The notes under the pieces: generated by a model | The model's input: the letters and a program-made list of their open reading frames with translations, nothing else | Databases searched by the model: none | What the model was told of the DNA's origin: nothing | Program-made: the position numbers and the translations under genes | Part shown: piece by piece, positions 1-5,813 of the stretch | How the letters are laid out: each line of letters starts with the position of its first letter | How positions within the stretch are numbered: the first letter of the stretch is position 1 | Assembly: GCA_934869045.1 (NCBI GenBank) | Contig: CAKXAF010000021.1 | Coordinates: 1-12,994, forward strand | Length of the DNA: 12,994 bases | From: an uncultured Nitrososphaerota archaeon | Lineage (GTDB): Bacteria > Bacillota > Clostridia > Oscillospirales > Ruminococcaceae | Direction of reading: 5' to 3'

Positions 1-76
1 CGGCAAATAGAGTGAGAGGTCTTTTTTATCTCTCCCGGAACTTTGAAAACTGCATACCCATTCATCAGGCACATTC

Positions 77-112
77 CCGCTGCTTTGGCGAAAGCCAAAG
101 CCCAGGTAGCGG
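77..112 (+). ncRNA. Candidate structured RNA element with GNRA-capped stem
   Basis: CTTTGGC (83-89) pairs perfectly with GCCAAAG (94-100) around a GAAA tetraloop (90-93). The outer arms CCGCT (77-81) and AGCGG (108-112) also pair, leaving CCCAGGT (101-107) as a one-sided internal loop. A stable tetraloop on a perfect stem is typical of selected RNA structure. The strand is assumed to match the downstream genes. The family is not recognised, and no covariation could be examined. Confidence 0.3.
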
Positions 113-342
113 CTGCGCAGTGATCTGCCGGGAGAAAACAACGAGACACCACCGAAAAAAGAGATTGTAGGTCTTTGGTTTGTTCTTCCAGGCAAGGAGC
201 GAGAAACAGCAGGCTGCCAGTACCGGGCGGCTCCCGGTACGGCCATAACCAGCAGCGGGGACAATGATACTCCCGTCCAGCCTAACGTCCGAGCGTTGAA
301 GCGGTTTGCCGCCGTGATCCGTCGCAGGCAATGGGGGCGGTT

Positions 343-396
343 GCGTGAGAACCACGCGAGGGGTGAGATTCCCCGTGGAGCTGGTGAGCCGCCAGC
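343..396 (+). repeat. Three tandem hairpins each carrying TGAG at the loop
   Basis: Three consecutive small hairpins: GCGTG/CACGC (343-347/353-357), GGGG/CCCC (360-363/371-374) and GCTGG/CCAGC (380-384/392-396). In each, the sequence TGAG sits at the junction of the 5' arm and the loop (346-349, 364-367, 385-388), with spacings of 18 and 21 bases. The stem sequences differ while the loop motif is kept, the pattern expected of repeated protein- or RNA-binding hairpins. The stems are short, so chance cannot be excluded. Confidence 0.3.
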
Positions 397-414
397 CGTT
401 TGATGACTTCCCGC

Positions 415-449
415 AGTGTTCCGGGGTGTCGAGGACAAATAGGAACACT
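415..449 (+). repeat. Inverted repeat (8-bp stem with inner 4-bp stem)
   Basis: AGTGTTCC (415-422) pairs perfectly with GGAACACT (442-449). Inside the 19-base interval, TGTC (427-430) pairs with GACA (434-437) around GAG. No T-run follows, so it does not look like an intrinsic terminator. It is more likely part of the folded leader region. Confidence 0.35.
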
Positions 450-547
450 TTGAAATACGGGCCGTACAGCAGGACGGGCCAATGAAAACAGGAGGATTGT
501 TTTATCTCTCCCTGGCCTTCATTCTGTTCTGCTGTCCGGCTCTACAT

Positions 548-565
548 AGGCGGCACCTGCCGCCT
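548..565 (+). promoter_or_regulatory. Perfect 8-bp inverted repeat just upstream of the mazF ribosome site
   Basis: AGGCGGCA (548-555) is the exact reverse complement of TGCCGCCT (558-565), with a two-base centre. As RNA it would form a GC-rich hairpin ending about eight bases before the ribosome-binding site at 573-582. As DNA it could be an operator. The ribosome site is outside the stem, so simple occlusion is not evident. Confidence 0.35.
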
Positions 566-589
566 GCATTTCAAAGGGAGGTCATAGAC

Positions 590-1120
590 ATGAATAAGAC
601 ATATCTGCGCGGCGATATGTACTATGCCGATCTGGGCCGGGGAATCGGCTCCGAACAGGAAGGTTATCGCCCGGTTCTGATTATCCAGAACAACACTGGC
701 AACAAATATAGCTCTACCGTTGTCGTGGCAGCAATCTCCAGTAAGGTGGATGCCAAAGCCAAGTTGCCCACTCATTATCTGCTCAAAGCGGAAAACGGTC
801 TGGAACTCCCATCCCTTGTTTTACTGGAACAGCTTCGCACCATTGACAAACGGCGTTTGCAATCCTACATCGGCAGGCTGGACGAATATCACATCCGGCG
901 AATCAACCGCGCCCTTGCCGTCAGTGTGGGGCTGATCGAGGAAATTCCCAAAAACTTAATCATGTGCCTCTGCCCCGCCTGCGCCCATAATTTTTATGGC
1001 ACAGGCTCTTATTATTTGCGGAGGGTCAATCCGCACCAAGCACAAAGAGATGTCTGCACCTACTGCGGACAGAATGTGGGGTATGACTATGAGGTTGTAA
1101 AGAAAGCAGATCGGAGGTGA
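590..1120 (+). CDS. MazF/PemK-family endoribonuclease toxin with C-terminal two-CxxC module
   Basis: MazF toxins cleave mRNA at short sequence motifs. Residues 1-116 match the Bacillus-type MazF fold closely: RGDMYYADL near the start, GYRPVLIIQNN containing the expected catalytic Arg27, the SSTVVVAAIS strand with the expected catalytic Thr43, and LLEQLRTIDKRRL. I start it at ATG 590 because AAAGGGAGGT (573-582) sits just upstream; the frame is open to 482, but that extension has no ribosome site. The protein is 176 residues, well above the usual 110-120. The extra tail carries CPAC (128-131) and CTYC (156-159), a likely zinc-binding ribbon. No antitoxin gene lies next to it on the upstream side, so it looks like an orphan toxin; the downstream HTH protein is the only neighbour that could act in that role. 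The stop lies three bases before the next start, so they are co-transcribed. The tail may alter target choice or recruit a partner; this is inference. Confidence 0.88.
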   Translation: MNKTYLRGDMYYADLGRGIGSEQEGYRPVLIIQNNTGNKYSSTVVVAAISSKVDAKAKLPTHYLLKAENGLELPSLVLLEQLRTIDKRRLQSYIGRLDEYHIRRINRALAVSVGLIEEIPKNLIMCLCPACAHNFYGTGSYYLRRVNPHQAQRDVCTYCGQNVGYDYEVVKKADRR

Positions 1121-1123
1121 ACA

Positions 1124-1366
1124 TTGAATATGGAAAAACTGATTACCCGTAAAGAGGCGGCGAAACTGTTAGGGATCAGCCTGACTACTTTGGATGAAGC
1201 CAGAAACAGCGGATTGATTTCCTATATTCAATATGTACCCAATGGCTGCGTCTACTTTACATCTGCCGGACTCCAGGAATATGTTGCTAAATGTACCCAT
1301 CGGGCAAAGCCGGTGGATCGAAAAGATACCTACCGCAATGTGCGAGTGGGAAAAACGCACCTTTGA
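1124..1366 (+). CDS. Small excisionase-like HTH DNA-binding protein
   Basis: An 80-residue protein with one winged helix-turn-helix of the MerR/excisionase (HTH_17) kind: ITRKEAAKLLGISLTTLDEARNSGLI spans the helices (about residues 7-32), followed by a short hairpin wing and a basic tail. Such proteins bend DNA at attachment sites and favour excision by the integrase. Position supports this: it lies between the toxin gene and the integrases, three bases after the toxin stop. The ribosome site GGAGGTG (1113-1119) is best spaced for TTG at 1124; ATG at 1130 is the alternative start and would give 78 residues. It could instead be a transcriptional regulator, or an unusual antitoxin for the preceding toxin; excisionase is the simplest reading from context. 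Confidence 0.75.
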   Translation: MNMEKLITRKEAAKLLGISLTTLDEARNSGLISYIQYVPNGCVYFTSAGLQEYVAKCTHRAKPVDRKDTYRNVRVGKTHL

Positions 1367-1432
1367 GGAAATAGAGCCGTTCTGATAAAACAAAGATACA
1401 GCGCTGGTACTATTTTTTCGGAGGTGAAGATC

Positions 1433-2665
1433 ATGGCAGCAAAAAGAAAGCGAATCCCTCGATACAGCAGGGTTCAGGTAAACGGCTATGAATATTACAA
1501 AACGGACATTGAGGACGCGGAGGGAAAGCGTGTTATTCTATACGGAAAGACCCGTGAGGAACTATACGAAAAAGAACTTGCGGCATTGGAGCAGGTTGAC
1601 AGCGCCACCTTCCGGCGCACATCCCCCACAGTGGCGGAATACTGCGAAAAGTGGCTGCTGATGCAGTCCGTCCATGTGCGCGCCACTACCTTGACGGATT
1701 ACACGTCCAAAGTGCGGCGTCACATTATCAAGGAGCTGGGCGAGAAGCGAATGGCCGAGGTGACACTGGACGATATTCAAGTGGCCCTCGTCCCGGTTTC
1801 CAAAAAATCAGCCTCGGTTTACAAGTCGGTGGTTATTCTCTATAAGTCTATCTTTCGGGCAGCAAAAGAAAGCCATGTGATTGATAGAAACCCGACCATC
1901 TATCTCAAAGCAAAGGGCGGCGGTGTTCCGCAGGAGGAGCGTCAGGCACTGACCGATGAACAGGCCCAGCGGCTTCTGGATGCTGTTCGGGGATTGCCGC
2001 CCTATGTGTTCGTTATGATTGGCCTGTATGCCGGATTGCGGAGGGAGGAAATCCTGGCGCTGCAATGGGATTCTGTATATCTGGACACCAATGCCCCCTA
2101 TTTGACAGTGCGAAGGGCGTGGCACACAGAACACAACAGGCCGGTCATCCTTACAGAGCTAAAAACAAAAGCTGCGGAGAGGAACATTCCGCTCCCGGAT
2201 TGTCTGGCAGAGTGTTTGAAAGAAGCGAAGAAACAATCGACCTCAGACTATGTGGTTGCCAATCAGGACGGCGATCCGCTGTCCTACACACAGTTCAAAC
2301 GCCTGTGGCAGTATATTGTGACCAGAACAGCGAAGCCGCGAAAGGCTCGCAAACTGGTGGACGGAAAATATGTGAATTATATGCTTTATCCCAAGCTGGG
2401 GGAAAAGGCCCGGAACAATGGTCATGTGGTTTACAGTCTGGATTTTGATGTCACCCCGCATCAGCTGCGGCACACCTACATCACCAATCTGATCCATTCC
2501 GCGGTTGATCCCAAGACGGTTCAGTATCTGGCCGGACATGAGAGCAGCAAAATCACGATGGACATTTATGCGAAGGTCAAATACAACCGTCCCGATGAAT
2601 TGGCAGGAGTTTTGAACGGCGCATTTGCCGTATGGGATGCAAACGAATATGGAATTGCACAATAA
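1433..2665 (+). CDS. Tyrosine recombinase (integrase) 1
   Basis: A 410-residue phage/Tn916-type integrase that cuts and rejoins DNA at attachment sites through a covalent tyrosine intermediate. The N-terminal arm-binding part (about 1-60) is basic; a SAM-like core-binding domain follows (65-160, with PTVAEYCEKWLLMQS), then the catalytic domain. All catalytic residues are present: Arg203 in GLRREE, the Lys of KTKAAER (244-250), His343 and Arg346 in HQLRH, His369 in GHE and nucleophile Tyr379 in MDIYAKV. I use ATG 1433, six bases after GGAGGTG (1420-1426); GTG 1424 overlaps that ribosome site. About 66 bases separate it from the excisionase-like gene. It is intact, and it is paralogous to the next gene: 49 of the first 79 residues are identical by hand count. 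Confidence 0.95.
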   Translation: MAAKRKRIPRYSRVQVNGYEYYKTDIEDAEGKRVILYGKTREELYEKELAALEQVDSATFRRTSPTVAEYCEKWLLMQSVHVRATTLTDYTSKVRRHIIKELGEKRMAEVTLDDIQVALVPVSKKSASVYKSVVILYKSIFRAAKESHVIDRNPTIYLKAKGGGVPQEERQALTDEQAQRLLDAVRGLPPYVFVMIGLYAGLRREEILALQWDSVYLDTNAPYLTVRRAWHTEHNRPVILTELKTKAAERNIPLPDCLAECLKEAKKQSTSDYVVANQDGDPLSYTQFKRLWQYIVTRTAKPRKARKLVDGKYVNYMLYPKLGEKARNNGHVVYSLDFDVTPHQLRHTYITNLIHSAVDPKTVQYLAGHESSKITMDIYAKVKYNRPDELAGVLNGAFAVWDANEYGIAQ

Positions 2666-2681
2666 AATAAGAAGCAGAGGC

Positions 2682-2707
2682 AAGGGCGAGGAGTTTTCCT
2701 CGCCCTT
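2682..2707. terminator. Hairpin between the two integrase genes
   Basis: An 11-bp perfect stem, AAGGGCGAGGA (2682-2692) with TCCTCGCCCTT (2697-2707), loop GTTT. CAGAGG (2675-2680) and CCTCTG (2715-2720) can add an outer helix. It begins 17 bases after the first integrase stop. The following sequence is TTGCGTTT rather than a clean T-run, so termination may be partial, separating expression of the two integrases without fully isolating them. Confidence 0.6.
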
Positions 2708-2806
2708 TGCGTTTCCTCTGATCGCACCTTTGAGGGTGCTGTTGATTTCTGATAAAAGTAGAGATGGGGGGCGACCTACATATTATATTAGAAAGGAAAT
2801 GATGAT

Positions 2807-4006
2807 ATGGCAAAGAAAAAAGAGTGTATTCCGAAGTACGGAACTGTTGTACGGCGAGGGATTCAATATTACCGGACACGAATCACAGATGCCGATGGGA
2901 AAAGAGTGGACTTATATGCTGAAACCTGTGAGGAGCTATACCAAAAGGAACAGGAGGCGCGTCGGCAAGTGGACGAAGCCATATTCCGCAAAGAACACCC
3001 CACGGTGGCGGAATACTGTGAAAAGTGGCTACTGATGCAGTCGGCAAAGATTTCAGCGGCCACCTTAAGAGGCTACACGTTGAGTATGAACAAATACATA
3101 GTCGAGCCGTTGGGTGCTATGTATCTGTCAGATGTGACAGCAGATGATATTCGGCTGGCGCTGATCCCGCTTACCACAAAATCGGCGGGACTTTACAGCA
3201 CCGTGAATATGCTCATCAAGTGCGTATTCTATTCAGCAGAGCGCAGCCAACTACTCGACTATAATCCCTGTGTGGGGATCTCAGCGAAAGGAGGAAAGCA
3301 GGGAAAGAAAAAGGAAGCCTTGACGGATGAGCAAACAAAGTTGCTCCTGGATACCGTTAAAGGGCTTCCACCATATACATTTATTATGATCGCTCTGTAC
3401 TCCGGCCTGCGGCGGGAAGAAATCCTGGGACTTCAATGGGACTGCGTATTTCTGGATGTTCCCACACCGTACATTTCTGTGCGGAGAGCGTGGCGTTCGG
3501 AACATAACCGCCCCGTGGTTTCCACAACCTTGAAAACCAAAGCAGCCCGCAGGGATGTTCCTATTCCCAAATGTTTAGCAGACTGCCTGCGGGAAGTTAA
3601 GAAGAAATCCGTATCTGAATATGTGATTGCTGACAGCACCGGACAACCTCTCTCCTATTCGCAGTTTCAGCGGGTTTGGAAGTATGTAACCGTTCGATCG
3701 ACAAAACCTCACAGCTACTATAAGTATGTCAATGGCCAGTGCATCAAAACCACTGTGACCCCTACCCCGGGCAGCCACCAGAAGAACAATCCGGAATTGG
3801 TGTACGTCATTGACTTTGATGTGACTCCGCATCAGCTGCGGCACACTTACATCACCAACCTGCTGTACGCAGGCGTTGACCCCAAAACTGTCCAGTACCT
3901 TGCAGGGCATGAAAACAGCAAGACAACGATGGACATTTATGCACAGGTGAAGTATAATAAACCTGAAGAACTGGTAGGCGTAGTCAATGCCGCCTTCCGA
4001 CAATGA
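2807..4006 (+). CDS. Tyrosine recombinase (integrase) 2, paralogue of the preceding gene
   Basis: A 399-residue tyrosine recombinase with the same architecture as its upstream neighbour. The core-binding domain contains the identical PTVAEYCEKWLLMQS, and the catalytic set is complete: Arg202 in LRREE, the Lys of KTKAARR, His342/Arg345 in HQLRH, His368 in GHEN and nucleophile Tyr378 in MDIYAQV. The two proteins are collinear throughout and differ mainly in the N-terminal 60 residues, the core-binding domain and the 300-330 loop, which are parts that contact DNA. Start ATG 2807 follows AAAGGA (2792-2797). It is the last gene before the attachment site, so it is the better candidate for acting at rpsI. 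No sign of decay is seen. Whether both enzymes are needed, or one serves a second site, cannot be told from sequence. Confidence 0.95.
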   Translation: MAKKKECIPKYGTVVRRGIQYYRTRITDADGKRVDLYAETCEELYQKEQEARRQVDEAIFRKEHPTVAEYCEKWLLMQSAKISAATLRGYTLSMNKYIVEPLGAMYLSDVTADDIRLALIPLTTKSAGLYSTVNMLIKCVFYSAERSQLLDYNPCVGISAKGGKQGKKKEALTDEQTKLLLDTVKGLPPYTFIMIALYSGLRREEILGLQWDCVFLDVPTPYISVRRAWRSEHNRPVVSTTLKTKAARRDVPIPKCLADCLREVKKKSVSEYVIADSTGQPLSYSQFQRVWKYVTVRSTKPHSYYKYVNGQCIKTTVTPTPGSHQKNNPELVYVIDFDVTPHQLRHTYITNLLYAGVDPKTVQYLAGHENSKTTMDIYAQVKYNKPEELVGVVNAAFRQ

Positions 4007-4116
4007 AGCAGCGCATTTTGTGTCCCCATTTTATGATTAAAAAGTGGGGCAACATTTTGGGCGAGGGCCTGAAAAGCCCGGAATACCAAGGAAAATCGGG
4101 TGAAAGAAAGGTTTAA
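4007..4116. other. Terminal non-coding segment of the mobile element (likely attachment arm region)
   Basis: Between the second integrase and the rpsI remnant lie about 110 bases with no gene. CCCCA (4024-4028) pairs with TGGGG (4045-4049), with TTTT and AAAA continuing the stem, so it may end integrase transcription, although no good T-run follows. CATTTT occurs at 4014, 4027 and 4053, at intervals of 13 and 26 bases. Repeated short motifs near the end of an integrative element are often integrase arm-binding or excisionase sites. A second small inverted repeat GGGC/GCCC lies at 4065-4079. Confidence 0.45.
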
Positions 4117-4164
4117 TACGGTCTCAAGGCAGCCCGTCGTTCTCCCCAGTTCTCCAAGCGCTAA
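4117..4164 (+). pseudogene. rpsI: 3' remnant of rpsI (ribosomal protein S9) marking the integration site
   Basis: Read in frame from 4117, the sequence encodes YGLKAARRSPQFSKR followed by TAA (4162-4164). This matches the highly conserved C-terminus of bacterial ribosomal protein S9 (typically KKYGLKKARRAPQFSKR). Upstream in the same frame is TAA (4114-4116), so no S9 gene continues leftwards; only the tail is present. This is what an integrative element leaves when it inserts at the 3' end of a gene: its own copy of the core restores the gene at one end, and the displaced native tail remains at the other. The crossover lies within or just before this segment. Its orientation implies that the complete rpsI lies to the left, outside the window. 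A native rho-independent terminator follows directly. Confidence 0.88.
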
Positions 4165-4181
4165 ATCTTTCGAAGCGTTTC

Positions 4182-4211
4182 ACCCCTGCAGGCACTGCCT
4201 GTGGGGGTTTT
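4182..4211 (+). terminator. Native rpsI rho-independent terminator
   Basis: A GC-rich stem, CCCC (4183-4186) with GGGG and CAGGC (4189-4193) with GCCTG (4197-4201), has a three-base loop and a small bulge and is followed by TTTT (4208-4211). It lies about 20 bases after the rpsI remnant stop, where the terminator of the rplM-rpsI operon would be expected. It now terminates transcription leaving the integrated element. Confidence 0.8.
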
Positions 4212-4312
4212 GTCTTCCTCCGGAACATAATCTTTTAAAAAGCGAACACCCCGTCATCATAACCTTGGAAATCCGCGCACACAGTCCCCAATTAAACGCA
4301 GAAAACAAAAAA

Positions 4313-4346
4313 GCCGCCGGTCCTCATTTTCGGACGGCGGCCTTTT
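4313..4346. terminator. Strong bidirectional terminator
   Basis: GCCGCCGGTCC (4313-4323) pairs with GGACGGCGGC (4333-4342), with one bulged G. The stem is flanked by AAAAAA (4307-4312) and TTTT (4343-4346). Read on the minus strand it ends in a long T-run and so terminates the alpha-galactosidase operon; read on the plus strand it backs up the rpsI terminator. The remaining bases between 4212 and 4312, and from 4347 to 4395, show nothing else recognisable. Confidence 0.85.
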
Positions 4347-4395
4347 GAATTTTGAATAGGACAGGTTTCAGCAGACAGCTTCTCACCCACTGAGG

Positions 4396-4590
4396 TCACG
4401 AAAACAGCGTGCAACCCATTTTCTTGAAATGGCAGATCTTTTCCCGGATTAGTTCCTCACTGACCCGGAACTCCGCTGCAAAACAAGTGATGCAGAGAAA
4501 ATCAGTGGCGCCGCGGTTCACCATCCGCTTATAAATAGCGATCTCGTCTGGCGTGAGTTCCCGCCCGCAGCTGCGGCAGCACTCCGCCAT
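4396..4590 (-). CDS. Small two-CxxC protein, function unknown
   Basis: A 64-residue protein beginning MAECCRSCGRELTPDEIAIY. It has one CxxC near the start (CRSC, residues 5-8) and a second further on (CITC), the spacing of a small zinc ribbon, followed by a helical basic segment, FRVSEELIREKICHFKKMG. Small proteins of this form occur in Clostridia, but I know no assigned function. I chose the ATG at 4590 because it shares one base with the stop of the alpha-galactosidase (TAATG), typical of translational coupling. The frame extends upstream to 4626 but only inside that gene. No strong ribosome site of its own is visible, consistent with coupling. It could bind metal, nucleic acid or a protein partner; the sequence does not decide between these. 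Confidence 0.75.
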   Translation of the reverse strand: MAECCRSCGRELTPDEIAIYKRMVNRGATDFLCITCFAAEFRVSEELIREKICHFKKMGCTLFS

Positions 4591-5723
4591 TAAACACGCA
4601 CCATTTTCCCTTTGAACATCCGGCACCCATGGGCTTCTACCGACGGCAGGAAATAATCCCGCTTTACACCGATCTTTTCACCGGTAAACACATCGGTCAG
4701 ATCTAGGCCGTAACCGCTCTCATACGGAATGCCGATATCCTCAAAAGCGCCGCTGTAGCGGTAGGTCATTTCGGATTTATCAGAGAAGTTAAAGTAGGCC
4801 AGAACGAATTCGTTGTTGGCCAAATGGCGGATAAAGAAATAGTGGTCGTCTCCAGATTTTCCAGCCAGGTAAGGTGCGCGGCACTCCTCGTCTTGGTTGA
4901 TAGCGATGAGTTCTTTATTGAGCAGCAGCTCACGGCTGGTGTCGCTGAGGCTGCGGATATCGCCGCCCATCATCAGCGGTACGCCAAACAGGCACCAAAG
5001 TGCAAAGTGTGTGCGGTATTCGACATCGTTGCAGCCGCCGAAACCGACGTTGCCCTTGCCGTACATACCGACAACCAGCATATCTGGATCATTAAAGCAG
5101 CCGGAACCGGACATGCAGAGGTTCTCAATCTGGCTAACCGCGATGTTCTTGAAGGACTGATAGTTGTCCTGGATGTCGCCAGTGGAACGATACATGTGGA
5201 CACCGATGGAGTCCATCCACTTCCAGGGCTCCTGCACGCCCCAGTTGCAAGCGGAGAACAGGATTTCCCGGCCGCTTGCCTTCAGAGCCATGCTCATACG
5301 GTGGTAACGGGACACGCAGTTCCCGGATTCCGGGAAGTTGCAGAAATCGTATTTGAGGAAATCCACGCCCCACTCCGCGAAGGTCTTGGCATCGACATAC
5401 TCATGGTCATAGCTGGAGGGGTAACCCGCACAGGTCCGAACGCCGGCGCAGGAATACATGCCGAACTTCAAACCTTTGCTGTGAACGTAATCGGCCACGG
5501 CCTTCATGCCGTTGGGGAATTTCTTATGATCCGGAACCAGGCGGCCATTTTCGTCCCGCTCCATTTCAGACCAGCAGTCATCAATGACCAGATATTCATA
5601 TCCAGCGGCCAAATAGCCCTTTTCCACCATGGCATCAGCTGTTTCCATAATGAGTTTTTCGTTGATATTTGTTCCAAACGTATTCCAGGAATTCCATCCC
5701 ATCGGGGGGCGTTTTGCCAACAT
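4590..5723 (-). CDS. GH27 alpha-galactosidase
   Basis: Hydrolyses terminal alpha-1,6-linked (and similar) galactose from raffinose-type sugars, melibiose or galactomannan. The 377-residue protein is a full-length glycoside hydrolase family 27 enzyme: the start PPMGWNSWNTF, substrate-binding IDDCW (Asp49-Asp50), nucleophile Asp126 in FLKYDFC, acid/base Asp183 in RSTGDIQ, and PDMLVVG near 213-219. The (beta/alpha)8 barrel (about 5-275) is followed by a beta-sandwich C-terminal domain. There is no signal peptide, so it acts in the cytoplasm on imported oligosaccharides. ATG 5723 is preceded by AAAGGAGAG. It is the first gene of a two-gene minus-strand operon with the small two-CxxC protein. A member of the same family with alpha-N-acetylgalactosaminidase activity is the main alternative. 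Confidence 0.93.
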   Translation of the reverse strand: MLAKRPPMGWNSWNTFGTNINEKLIMETADAMVEKGYLAAGYEYLVIDDCWSEMERDENGRLVPDHKKFPNGMKAVADYVHSKGLKFGMYSCAGVRTCAGYPSSYDHEYVDAKTFAEWGVDFLKYDFCNFPESGNCVSRYHRMSMALKASGREILFSACNWGVQEPWKWMDSIGVHMYRSTGDIQDNYQSFKNIAVSQIENLCMSGSGCFNDPDMLVVGMYGKGNVGFGGCNDVEYRTHFALWCLFGVPLMMGGDIRSLSDTSRELLLNKELIAINQDEECRAPYLAGKSGDDHYFFIRHLANNEFVLAYFNFSDKSEMTYRYSGAFEDIGIPYESGYGLDLTDVFTGEKIGVKRDYFLPSVEAHGCRMFKGKMVRV

Positions 5724-5785
5724 ATCCGTCTCTCCTTTTCATGATACTGACAGCCTTTTTCGGGCAGTAAACCCTTCTACTTCTT

Positions 5786-5813
5786 ATTATATCGCCTTTT
5801 TTCGGGATGTCAA
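5786..5813 (-). promoter_or_regulatory. Consensus sigma-A promoter of the alpha-galactosidase operon
   Basis: On the minus strand, TTGACA (5808-5813) and TATAAT (5786-5791) both match consensus exactly, with a 16-base spacer. The start of transcription is expected near 5779, giving an untranslated leader of about 55 bases. No AAAACGTTTT operator like those near the lacI gene is present, so regulation, if any, is by another factor. Confidence 0.85.

Larger units (their letters stand above)
1..481. other. Gene-free, hairpin-rich leader region inside the mobile element
   Basis: I see no convincing protein gene here; the open frames on the minus strand lack ribosome sites and recognisable sequence. 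What is visible is inverted repeats. A 7-bp stem at 83-89/94-100 is closed by a GAAA tetraloop and enclosed by a second stem at 77-81/108-112. An 8-bp stem lies at 220-227/233-240. Smaller stems are at 284-287/294-297 and 301-304/309-312. Three hairpins stand in a row at 343-396, and an 8-bp stem with an inner 4-bp stem at 415-422/442-449. A GNRA-capped stem with an outer helix suggests folded RNA, either a long structured leader for the toxin-xis-int genes or a separate ncRNA. I cannot assign it to a named RNA family. Transcription through the region is inferred, not shown. Confidence 0.45.

Noticed and set aside
65..448. 127-codon minus-strand frame in the leader region
   Set aside because: No ribosome site, composition not protein-like, and it is interrupted by many inverted repeats better explained as RNA or DNA structure.
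1..480. CRISPR array or group II intron in the hairpin-rich region
   Set aside because: No regularly spaced direct repeats with spacers, and no domain V sequence or intron-encoded reverse transcriptase is present.
482..589. N-terminal extension of the MazF frame resembling a signal peptide
   Set aside because: No ribosome site before ATG 482, a strong one before ATG 590, and MazF similarity starts only after 590; a toxin with a secretion signal would make little sense.
2666..2806. A second rpsI-tail attachment repeat between the two integrase genes (tandem element accretion)
   Set aside because: No sequence resembling the S9 tail codons is present in the interval; only a hairpin and the ribosome site of the second integrase.
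4117..4164. Possible 3' end of a tRNA as the integration target (the sequence ends in TTCTCCA)
   Set aside because: No T-loop GTTCRA motif or T-stem fits at the right distance, whereas the reading frame gives the exact S9 C-terminus and stop.
4824..5744. Long open frame antisense to the alpha-galactosidase (306 codons)
   Set aside because: Lies wholly over a clear GH27 gene; its low-complexity Ala/Val/His-rich translation matches no family and there is no ribosome site.
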